Shown piece after piece: positions 8,516 through 15,088 of a DNA stretch of 18,248 bases. The notes under the pieces were generated by a model. The model was not told where the DNA came from. It was given only the letters and a program-made list of their open reading frames with translations, and did not search any database. Position 1 is the first letter of the stretch, and each line of letters opens with the position of its first letter. Source of the DNA: Bacteroidia bacterium (GTDB lineage: Bacteria; Bacteroidota; Bacteroidia; Cytophagales; Cyclobacteriaceae); contig JANXRR010000090.1 in assembly GCA_025356795.1 (NCBI GenBank), forward strand, positions 1 through 18,248. Direction: 5' to 3'. A program made the translations under genes and the position numbers.

Positions 8516-9241
8516 TCAATTTTGTCCTGGCACTAGCACGCAAATACGAAAAGCATCATAATCAGGTGCTTCCAACTTCCATAACTGTTTTCCGGTATTT
8601 ACCTCTATCGCAGCAAAAGGACTATCAAAATCTGAAATAGTGTAAATTATTCCATTCAAGTAAACAAAGCGCGAAGGGTTTCCAAGTATTTTCCAAACAA
8701 CATTACCCGTTGCGGTTTCCACGCAGTAAGTGGTATAATCTTCTTTCGTAAAAATCAGCTTGTTGCCTGCTATAGTAAAATTCCCATCGTCTATTATCAT
8801 ATTGTTATCATACCCGTTGGTTAAATAACTACTCCAAACTTGATTGCCAGTAAACGCTTCAAAGCAATAGGCATATTTTCCAGCAGTTGAGTATATCATT
8901 CCGGCTTGATAATCCAGGCCCGACATGTGGTATTGTTTATTTAAGGAATAGGGCAAAGGCACTTTTTTGTAAACGTACTGCTTCGTAGTCAGGTTGAATA
9001 AGTTCAGTTCTACCAAGCCTCCGCCTAGGCTGGGTATGGATGGGTTAGTAATGCCAAAGGCAATATAATCGTTTCCATTTTCGGTAAAGCCCTTAATAAT
9101 ATCAACATTACCAACTTGATTAGGTATATTTGGTATTGCGGTATACTCAGGCACCAACAAAAGGGTCTCCTCTTCGGGTGAGCGCAAACTTAAAGTGCCA
9201 CCATTAGTTCGCGCCACCGCTTTTGCGCCTTGTGTGGCCAC
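8516..9241 (-). CDS. PQQ-like beta-propeller ORF, 241 aa, probably a gene fragment
   Basis: Three PQQ-type blades are visible by the pattern acidic or aromatic residue, TGxxxW: CFEAFTGNQVWSSYL (126-140), CVETATGNVVWKILG (173-187) and AIEVNTGKQLWKLEA (211-225). Such domains form beta-propellers that usually mediate binding; a single set of three blades is too few for a closed propeller. There is no signal peptide. The only start is a GTG at 9241, with coding-like sequence (PGNGLINIRA) in the same frame before it, which suggests a lost upstream part. The C-terminus stops abruptly at TGA, and 20 further blade-like codons follow in frame. It is flanked by direct repeats of the leuA 3' end. Function unknown. 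Confidence 0.55.
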   Translation of the reverse strand: MATQGAKAVARTNGGTLSLRSPEEETLLLVPEYTAIPNIPNQVGNVDIIKGFTENGNDYIAFGITNPSIPSLGGGLVELNLFNLTTKQYVYKKVPLPYSLNKQYHMSGLDYQAGMIYSTAGKYAYCFEAFTGNQVWSSYLTNGYDNNMIIDDGNFTIAGNKLIFTKEDYTTYCVETATGNVVWKILGNPSRFVYLNGIIYTISDFDSPFAAIEVNTGKQLWKLEAPDYDAFRICVLVPGQN

Positions 9242-9258
9242 AGCCGCGCGTATGTTTA

Positions 9259-9474
9259 TTAAGCCATTGCCTGGTCTTCAACAATTGCCCCTTTTTCCTT
9301 TGCTTGCGCTATAAATGCATCTAGTCGCCCAGACCCCCTTATACCCATTGTGCTAAAAACGGCATTCGGGTTTGTTTTAATGGCTTCCACTGTTTCTTTC
9401 AGCGAAGGCATTTTCATTGGTATTTTAGAAAGCAGGTTTCCTGCCTTGTCGTAAAGCTCTTGTATTTTGGGCAT
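9259..9474 (-). CDS. Hypothetical 71-aa ORF, probable 5' remnant of the same decayed gene
   Basis: This frame starts at ATG 9474 and ends at TAA 9259, 17 bp before the GTG of the propeller ORF. The product is soluble and helix-rich: KIQELYDKAGNLLSKI, then SLKETVEAIKTNPNAVF, then GSGRLDAFIAQAKEKGAIVED. I do not recognise the domain. The YDKAGNL opening is loosely reminiscent of Rhs/YD-type proteins but too short to assign. Its last four codons (QAMA) differ from the frame that a single-base shift would give (PGNGLIN), which supports a frameshift. It could instead be a small independent gene translationally coupled to its neighbour. Confidence 0.45.
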   Translation of the reverse strand: MPKIQELYDKAGNLLSKIPMKMPSLKETVEAIKTNPNAVFSTMGIRGSGRLDAFIAQAKEKGAIVEDQAMA

Positions 9475-9520
9475 GATTAAGATAGCTCTAATTTGCCTTT
9501 TAAGACCATTATTGATCTCG

Positions 9521-9681
9521 CTGCCTTAAAACATAGAGTAGAGTTGCTTGGCTACAAAGTAGAAGGCGAAGAGTTGAATACGCTTTATGAATTTTTTTTA
9601 GTTTTGGCAGATGAGAAAAAGCAATTAGAAAATGATGACCTACATTATCTAGGGGCGAATACGTTGGTTTTGGTGAAGTAA
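9521..9681 (+). pseudogene. Orphan leuA 3' fragment (direct repeat copy 2)
   Basis: This is a detached piece of a leuA gene, gapless against the end of the intact leuA 1,243 bp upstream. It encodes 53 residues of the LeuA C-terminal linker with four amino acid changes: Asn to Phe, Val to Gly, Ala to Val, Arg to Lys. The frame is open back to a TTG at 9493, but that start and the first residues (PFKTIIDL) belong to the junction sequence and have no LeuA match, and no catalytic part is present. It ends one base before the stop of the convergent 904-aa gene. It is not expected to make a useful protein. Confidence 0.9.
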
Positions 9682-9682
9682 T

Positions 9683-12397
9683 TTAATTCCGAACGGAAAT
9701 TGTTCCTTTGTATTCTTTGTCAGAATACTTGAGCGTGAAGTAGTATACACCTGCTGACTCATTGAGTGCATACCATCTGAACTTACGATCAGTGCTTTTA
9801 AAAACTTCATTCCCCCATCGATTGTAAATGTTAATTGTCTGGAATTGACCCGTGCAGTTGTCGAGTGGCAATGAAACTCTTGCGTCAGCCGCTTGGCCAT
9901 CAAAGGCTATGCCGTTGCAAAGTTCATTTTCGAAACCTTCCATAGCAAAGTAATCGTTACATCCATCTCCATTAGGAGTTATCACATTAGGTGGAAGAAA
10001 CTCCTTATTTGTTCGTTGTATGTCTTTTATATTTATTTTAATCGTAGTGCTGTCAGTCTTCGCAGTATAGCAATGATCGTCACTGAGTTTAAACTTGAAG
10101 GTGTAGTTATTAGTGTAAACACCATCTTTAAAAATGGTGCAGTCTGGGTTCCAAGAGAATTTTTGTACGAGGCTTCCTCTACCAGTGCTACCATCAGAAA
10201 ATTCGAACCCTTTTGGTTCAACATTTCCAACGGCACTGAGCAAATTTAATTTAAGAAGATCCTTTTCGGGTTTAGAATCTACATCATTACCAACTATACT
10301 TAGTTCTATGGGTTGACCTCTTATGGCATCAATTCGTCCACCAGAAAGCTTGAGATCATTAAGACTTGCCACCGAAAGAACGGGTGGGTTATTTAGTGGC
10401 GGTAACACCTTAACTAATACATCAACAGTATCTGCCCTATTGAAATGACATTTGTTGTTGTTATCAGATGCAATAAATCTAAATCCGAAACTGCTTCTTT
10501 TTGAAGGATCAACCTTGGCGCAAGTAAGATCCCATTGAAACCGCGAGCTGATATCTTTCTTTCCTGAAAGATCTTTAAAGATAACGCCATAGGCACTAAA
10601 CGTTGAATTATCAACCAGCTTTAAATCTATGGTGCTTTTGTCGGTAAGTTCAGAAGCGAATATATTAAAATTGAGGGGCTCGTTAATTCGTCTTTCTAAA
10701 TTAATAGTTCGCGATTTGGTTGTTCTTAAATCAGTAAAAATGGTAGGCAAATCTATTGGAGGAAGTAAAACCCCGAGGTTAAAAATTCTTTTAATGGGAA
10801 TGTCTGCATTGCAAATATCGTTATCGTCCGCTTGTATTGTTACTTGAAAATCAGTTCGTTTAGTAAAGTCGTAAATATCACAATACGCATCCCAACTAAA
10901 AGTTCCTTTTACTGAGCCCTTCATTTGTTCTGTAATCGAAAATTTCATACCCGCATTTTTTAATAAAAACCCATTGGTTAATAGAGATGTAATTATTTCA
11001 TCTTGTTGATCATCAATAATCTCAAAAGGCCATGAAGCCTGATCGCCTTCGTTCAATACTTTATTGATGGTGGCAGTCGGAGTTTTAAAATACGGTGGTG
11101 TATTAAATGGTGGCTGAGTATCAACAGTAACTTTTAATGTATCCATCAAAGGCAAACTGCAGGCATCATCTGATACAATGATACCTAGTTGATAAGGGCC
11201 ATTAATAAATGGGCATTGCGGAAAGCAAATGCTAAACTCTTTTGTGCTTCCGTTTTTCAAAGTAGTTGTAGTTATTGATGGAAGTACAGAGTTAAGGTCT
11301 TTGCTTTTAAAATTCAGGCCAATAACTCTGAGCGTTATGTTTTCTTGAAAACCATCGCTAGCATTTTTTGAATCGTCATCAGAAACACGCACTTGAATGC
11401 ATCGCTGTTCGTTTGGCAAGGTGTTGCTAAAATTCACATTCATGTTCTTCGCATAGGTGAAATTAGTATCACTTAATTTTTTACCAAGTATTTTAGGGGC
11501 TACAGCTGTTGGGCAATCAAGCACAAGCATTTGAAAATCCCTCCGACTTTCCCCAATCTTTAACTTATTTCTAAACTCTTCTACTTTCACGGCAAAAACA
11601 AAGAGACCTGCAGTTCCAGGTGTACCCGTTAAAAGTCCTTCTTTACTTATTCGTAAATCTGGTTTTCCCTTTGTAATGTTTGCGAGGCTAAACCCTAAAT
11701 CAGTTCTCCAAAGTACTTCTGGATAAGGACGTGGTGAAGGGGCTGGAAGTGCGGTTGACGATTTTGTATTTAATGGAGTAACCATCGAATAAATAAGAGA
11801 GTCTCCATCGTCATCAGTACCAGAAAAATCAACATAATAGGGTCTGCCTTTGCAAGCGTAATCATTTAATGGAGGAAACAACTTAGGAGTGGAATCAAAA
11901 AATGGCTGCCCATCTTTTTGAACCGCAGGAAATTCAAGATAAAAGGTTTGTCCGGCAGAGAGGCCTCCAGACGATGGGTCTTGGCTATATATGTTGGTGA
12001 TAGAATAATTTCGGCAGCATCGTTGCCAAGAGATGTAGTAACCACCTGGATCATTATAAGTGGCAGGATCAAGATTAATCTGAGATGTATAAATAAGTTT
12101 AGAAGTTTTAATTTCGCCTTTAGAACATAAAGGTTGAGTATAGGAAACTACTGTTTCATTAGTTAAAGGAAGTCTTTGCGTTGCAATGAATTTATTATCA
12201 TTTTTACTATAAATTGAGGCATCTGCAAATTGATCTTTTGCTCCGGGGTTTCCATTATTTAAATCAAAGTAGAGAATTAGATTTAATCTATACGTAGTTC
12301 CTGCAATATGCAGCAACTCAAACTCTCCGCCCACAATGTGAGAGGCCATTACAGGAAGGGCAATTATTAATAAAAGGGAAAGAACTAGCTTCTTCAT
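9683..12397 (-). CDS. Large secreted repeat protein with T9SS type B (gliding motility-associated) C-terminal domain
   Basis: The 904-aa product begins with a Sec signal peptide (KKLVLSLLLIIALPVMAS, cleavage near residue 19). An N-terminal region starting HIVGGEFELLH is common in secreted Bacteroidota proteins of this class. Between about 300 and 800 lie Ig/cadherin-like beta units; three carry a recurring block, SWDAYCDIYDFTKRTDF (501-517), QWDLTCAKVDPSKRSSF (621-637) and SWNPDC (748-753), each followed by a D-D/N-rich strand with a second Cys and then a proline-rich hinge such as VLPPLNNPP (664-672). Residues 801-904 are the CHU_C sorting domain: PNVITPNGDGCNDYF, INIYNRWGNEVFKS and AGVYYFTLKYSDKEYKGTI. 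It should cross the outer membrane by type IX secretion and be anchored on or shed from the surface; adhesion is the usual guess for this class. Confidence 0.9.
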   Translation of the reverse strand: MKKLVLSLLLIIALPVMASHIVGGEFELLHIAGTTYRLNLILYFDLNNGNPGAKDQFADASIYSKNDNKFIATQRLPLTNETVVSYTQPLCSKGEIKTSKLIYTSQINLDPATYNDPGGYYISWQRCCRNYSITNIYSQDPSSGGLSAGQTFYLEFPAVQKDGQPFFDSTPKLFPPLNDYACKGRPYYVDFSGTDDDGDSLIYSMVTPLNTKSSTALPAPSPRPYPEVLWRTDLGFSLANITKGKPDLRISKEGLLTGTPGTAGLFVFAVKVEEFRNKLKIGESRRDFQMLVLDCPTAVAPKILGKKLSDTNFTYAKNMNVNFSNTLPNEQRCIQVRVSDDDSKNASDGFQENITLRVIGLNFKSKDLNSVLPSITTTTLKNGSTKEFSICFPQCPFINGPYQLGIIVSDDACSLPLMDTLKVTVDTQPPFNTPPYFKTPTATINKVLNEGDQASWPFEIIDDQQDEIITSLLTNGFLLKNAGMKFSITEQMKGSVKGTFSWDAYCDIYDFTKRTDFQVTIQADDNDICNADIPIKRIFNLGVLLPPIDLPTIFTDLRTTKSRTINLERRINEPLNFNIFASELTDKSTIDLKLVDNSTFSAYGVIFKDLSGKKDISSRFQWDLTCAKVDPSKRSSFGFRFIASDNNNKCHFNRADTVDVLVKVLPPLNNPPVLSVASLNDLKLSGGRIDAIRGQPIELSIVGNDVDSKPEKDLLKLNLLSAVGNVEPKGFEFSDGSTGRGSLVQKFSWNPDCTIFKDGVYTNNYTFKFKLSDDHCYTAKTDSTTIKINIKDIQRTNKEFLPPNVITPNGDGCNDYFAMEGFENELCNGIAFDGQAADARVSLPLDNCTGQFQTINIYNRWGNEVFKSTDRKFRWYALNESAGVYYFTLKYSDKEYKGTISVRN

Positions 12398-12408
12398 AAT
12401 TTAACCAC

Positions 12409-12437
12409 TAAAGATACCGAAAGTGATTGTACACCAA
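12409..12437 (-). promoter_or_regulatory. Candidate promoter of the 904-aa secreted protein gene
   Basis: Read on the minus strand, TTG (12437-12435) and TATCTTTA (12416-12409) are 18 bp apart and fit the Bacteroidota -33/-7 pattern with one mismatch. The box lies only 11 bp before the ATG, so the leader would be a few bases long or absent, which lowers confidence. Confidence 0.3.
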
Positions 12438-12545
12438 CCCATAAACTTTATGTATTTTCGGGGCTCAATCTTAACTGCACCCCATAAAATTAGGTAAAGT
12501 TGGTTGGTCAAAAGAATTTCTATTTACCGAAACAGATACTATCTA

Positions 12546-13958
12546 ATGAAAAAGGGCGACCAGCTGGCAAATTTATATATTGAAACAATGGCAGCTGAGG
12601 GAAAAACGTTGGCCAAAGTGGATGGTATTGTAATCTTTTTACAAGGAGGCGCTCCAGGCGATACGGTTACGGCTCAACTCACCAAAATAAAAAAAAATTA
12701 TTTAGAAGGCAGAGTTGTCTCTATTCAAAATTTTTCTGAAAAACGCTCTGTTCCTTTTTGCGAACATTTTGGTATTTGTGGCGGCTGTTCATGGCAGCAC
12801 GTAAATTATGAAACACAACTTTTTTATAAACAGCAGCAGGTAATTGATAATCTTGAAAGGATTGGTGGCTTGGAATTGCCCGTAATAAATTCAATTATTC
12901 CTTCTGCTGAAATTAAAAATTATCGAAACAAACTTGATTTTACTTTTACGGCAAGTCGTTGGCTTACATTCGAGGAGATGAAAGAAGGCAAGGCTTTTGG
13001 CGAACCAGCCCTGGGGTTTCACATTCCGAAAACATTTGATAAGGTTTTTGATGTAAAGCAATGTCACCTTCAACCAGATCCATCCAATGCCATTCGCCTT
13101 CATCTTAGAGAAATTGCATTACAAAACGCAATTGATTTTTTCGATCTTAGAAATCAGACGGGTTATCTCAGAACACTTATGATCCGCACGGCAAATACGG
13201 GTGAAGTTATGGTGATTTTGCAAGTTGCTTACGACCAACCTGAATGGCTTGAACTCATTTTAAAAAGTCTTTCTACCACTTTTCCAATAATAACTTCTCT
13301 ACAATATGTAATTAATGAAAAGCGCAACGATACCTTTAGTGATTTAAATGTTACCTGTTGGAAGGGTAAAGCTTATATTACTGAAACCATGCTTAATCCT
13401 GGTGGCAAGGCTACGCTTCAATTTAGAATTGGCCCTAAATCTTTTTATCAAACTAATTCAAAGCAAGCACATCAACTTTATAAAGCTGCGTTCGATTTAG
13501 CAGAATTTACTGGCAATGAATTAGTTTATGATTTGTATACAGGCACTGGTACCATTGCGAATTTTATTGCTGGTCATGTTAAAAAAGTGATTGGTCTAGA
13601 ATATGTTGAGGCAGCTATAGAGGATGCAAAAGTCAATACTGAAATTAATTCAGTTACCAATTGCGATTTTTTTGCAGGTGATATAAAGAATTTGTTGAAC
13701 GATAGTTTTGTAAGTCAACACGGCCAACCTGAGGTAATAATCACTGACCCCCCACGTGTAGGCATGCATGAAGATGTATGCAAGATGTTACTGAATACTG
13801 CCCCTAGAAGAATTATTTACGTGAGTTGCAATGCTGCCACTCAAGCAAGAGATTTAAAAATTCTAGTAGAGAAATATTCTATAACAGCCGTTCAACCGGT
13901 AGATATGTTTCCACAAACAGCGCATGTTGAAAATATAGTGAGGCTTGATTTAAAATAA
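12546..13958 (+). CDS. rlmD: 23S rRNA (uracil-5-)-methyltransferase, RlmD/RumA family
   Basis: This SAM-dependent enzyme methylates carbon 5 of a uridine in 23S rRNA (U1939 in E. coli). From ATG 12546 it is 470 aa; the frame extends to a TTG at 12504 but those residues lack similarity. An N-terminal TRAM-like RNA-binding domain (about 1-65) includes GGAPGDTVTAQL. The Fe-S cluster cysteines are Cys72, Cys78 and Cys81 (CEHFGICGGC) with Cys173. SAM-binding motifs are DLYTGTGTIANF (329-340) and DPPRVG (401-406). The catalytic nucleophile is Cys428 in VSCNAATQARDL and the base Glu462 in HVENI. All key residues are intact. The specific target site (U1939, U747 or tRNA U54) is inferred from family membership. 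It converges with the next gene, leaving only 4 bp between them. Confidence 0.9.
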   Translation: MKKGDQLANLYIETMAAEGKTLAKVDGIVIFLQGGAPGDTVTAQLTKIKKNYLEGRVVSIQNFSEKRSVPFCEHFGICGGCSWQHVNYETQLFYKQQQVIDNLERIGGLELPVINSIIPSAEIKNYRNKLDFTFTASRWLTFEEMKEGKAFGEPALGFHIPKTFDKVFDVKQCHLQPDPSNAIRLHLREIALQNAIDFFDLRNQTGYLRTLMIRTANTGEVMVILQVAYDQPEWLELILKSLSTTFPIITSLQYVINEKRNDTFSDLNVTCWKGKAYITETMLNPGGKATLQFRIGPKSFYQTNSKQAHQLYKAAFDLAEFTGNELVYDLYTGTGTIANFIAGHVKKVIGLEYVEAAIEDAKVNTEINSVTNCDFFAGDIKNLLNDSFVSQHGQPEVIITDPPRVGMHEDVCKMLLNTAPRRIIYVSCNAATQARDLKILVEKYSITAVQPVDMFPQTAHVENIVRLDLK

Positions 13959-13962
13959 ATAC

Positions 13963-14706
13963 CTATTTAACGTTTGACGAAAGTTTGGCTAACGGTAACT
14001 CCATTGATTCCCTGTGGCCACAATACTCGCACTTATAATGTTTGGTAAGTAATCCTGCTTCGGTTTGGGTAGGATGTTGATTCACCTCTTCTTTATCAAC
14101 TTTAAATGTAGTAAAACCACAGCTTGGGCATTCTATTGCGTGCTGGTAGTCATAATATTTTTCTATTTTCTTTTCCCCCGTTTTATCATCTAACCAAACA
14201 TCATAGTCAACAGAATGAATATTGCTTTCTTCTTCCGCAATTTGACTCGGCTCTAAATGGGCATCATCTTCTTCTTCATCAAGTTTTCTCATGGCATTTC
14301 CTGAAGAAGAAATCCGTGGTGTGTTTCTGATTTTCTTTAATCTTTTTTCTACGCTTTTAGGGTAGTAAATACGAACCATGCTATAGAACACAAAATAAGC
14401 AATAATTACAAAGCAAACGGTAATAAACAATCGCACATAAAACCAAAGAATACCTTTCTTTTCAATTTGTAGTGTAGCAATGGTATTGGCAAAAAATGCC
14501 GAGGCTAAAATAAGGGCAAGTACCGAAAACCAGAAAAAACGGATTTCATGAAGATTTACATAGTCATACCTGTCTTTTAAATCTCTCACCGAAATAACTT
14601 TAATTTCGTGGTAGATGAAAATTAAAAAAGCTACTGCTAAAGAAACTACCCCACCAAGGTTCATGTAGCGATCCCAACTGGTCATAAATTCTTGTAAATT
14701 CTCCAT
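13963..14706 (-). CDS. Three-helix membrane protein with cytoplasmic zinc ribbon, function unknown
   Basis: I do not recognise a named family. The 247-aa protein has three hydrophobic helices at about residues 17-35, 56-76 and 86-108. A basic stretch follows (SVEKRLKKIRNTP, 118-130), placing the rest in the cytoplasm by the positive-inside rule. Next is a very acidic linker (KLDEEEDD and onward, about 141-160), then a C-terminal zinc-ribbon-like domain with ECPSCGF (192-198) and KCEYCGH (225-231), that is two CxxC knuckles 29 residues apart. The segment WLDDKTGEKKIEKYYDYQ precedes the first knuckle. A membrane-tethered metal or nucleic acid or protein-binding module is an inference. It starts at ATG 14706 and appears monocistronic. 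Confidence 0.8.
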   Translation of the reverse strand: MENLQEFMTSWDRYMNLGGVVSLAVAFLIFIYHEIKVISVRDLKDRYDYVNLHEIRFFWFSVLALILASAFFANTIATLQIEKKGILWFYVRLFITVCFVIIAYFVFYSMVRIYYPKSVEKRLKKIRNTPRISSSGNAMRKLDEEEDDAHLEPSQIAEEESNIHSVDYDVWLDDKTGEKKIEKYYDYQHAIECPSCGFTTFKVDKEEVNQHPTQTEAGLLTKHYKCEYCGHRESMELPLAKLSSNVK

Positions 14707-14727
14707 TATAATTTGTATTTATTTGGG

Positions 14728-14757
14728 GAAATATACTGAAAATTGACAAAACAAAAA
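14728..14757 (-). promoter_or_regulatory. Candidate promoter of the zinc-ribbon membrane protein gene
   Basis: On the minus strand a TTTTTG run (14757-14752) and TATATTTC (14735-14728) are 16 bp apart, close to the Bacteroidota pattern, and lie about 21 bp before the ATG. The region is T-rich, so chance matches are likely. Confidence 0.3.
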
Positions 14758-14849
14758 CATTTCTTACAAGGAAGTCACTCACGCTAAGTTTGTAAAGCGA
14801 CTACTTTTAAGGTCAAGTATAGTTTTTTTAGGTTGGCATAATAATTTTA

Positions 14850-14857
14850 TATCTTTA
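14850..14857 (+). promoter_or_regulatory. Candidate -7 box for tatA-gatA-mltD
   Basis: TATCTTTA matches TAnnTTTG with one mismatch and lies 19 bp before the tatA ATG. A T-run at 14823-14829, 20 bp upstream, could serve as the -33 element. Weak evidence from consensus alone. Confidence 0.3.
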
Positions 14858-14876
14858 CACTCTTAACAATAGGAAC

Positions 14877-15086
14877 ATGAACGCAATATTTTTGCTTGGA
14901 ATGCCCGGAATGGGCGAATGGGTTGTAATAGGTCTTTTCGTACTTGTATTTTTCGGAGCTAAGAAAATACCAGAATTTGCAAAAGGACTAGGAAAAGGTA
15001 TCCGCGAATTTAAAGATGCTGTGAAGGATGTTGAAAAGGAAGTGAAAGATGCAGGCAAGGAAGTTCCTAAGATTGATGGGAAATAA
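14877..15086 (+). CDS. tatA: Twin-arginine translocase subunit TatA/TatE family
   Basis: TatA forms the protein-conducting part of the Tat system, which exports folded proteins with twin-arginine signals across the inner membrane. The 69-aa protein has the standard plan: a short periplasmic N-terminus, one transmembrane helix (about 14-27, EWVVIGLFVLVFFG), the FG hinge at 26-27, and an amphipathic helix starting KKIPEFAKGLGKGIREFK, followed by a charged lysine/glutamate tail. The polar residue normally at the start of the helix is Glu14 here. The N-terminus is a few residues longer than in E. coli TatA; a downstream ATG at Met9 or Met12 could give the usual length. TatB and TatC are not in the window. 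It is tightly followed by gatA. Confidence 0.93.
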   Translation: MNAIFLLGMPGMGEWVVIGLFVLVFFGAKKIPEFAKGLGKGIREFKDAVKDVEKEVKDAGKEVPKIDGK

Positions 15087-15088
15087 TC

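Larger units (their letters stand above)
8453..9519 (-). pseudogene. Composite remnant of one decayed gene between the leuA repeats
   Basis: The two minus-strand frames here (9259-9474 and 8516-9241) are best read as pieces of one gene. One extra base near 9272-9277 would join KGAIVED to PGNGLINIRAAV and on into the propeller frame without a stop. The TGA at 8516-8518 is followed in frame by KGKVIAPTAYNVFAYEAVR and a TAG at 8453, which reads like the natural end of a PQQ-type blade. Upstream of the ATG at 9474 the frame stays open to the leuA repeat and closes only inside it (TAA at 9526-9528), so the original 5' part may have been cut off at the junction. Two genuine small genes remain possible. 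Confidence 0.6.

Noticed and set aside
9230..9275. PGNGLINIRAAV read as the end of a subtilisin-like protease domain
   Set aside because: No catalytic Asp, His or Ser motif is found in either frame; the resemblance to the GxGLINxxAA motif is too short.
8439..9520. Insertion sequence or integrative element with its own recombinase
   Set aside because: No transposase or integrase frame, no terminal inverted repeats, and a resemblance of TAAGAATTAGCT after copy 1 to TAAGATAGCT before copy 2 is too short and imperfect to call a target duplication.
9493..9681. A 62-aa plus-strand ORF starting at TTG
   Set aside because: All but the first eight or so residues are the C-terminal piece of LeuA; the start lies in junction sequence and no catalytic part is present, so it is a gene fragment, not a gene.
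9893..12130. Several 60-118 aa ORFs inside the 904-aa secreted protein gene
   Set aside because: They are out-of-frame shadows of a gene with a clear signal peptide, repeats and a sorting domain; none has a recognisable motif.
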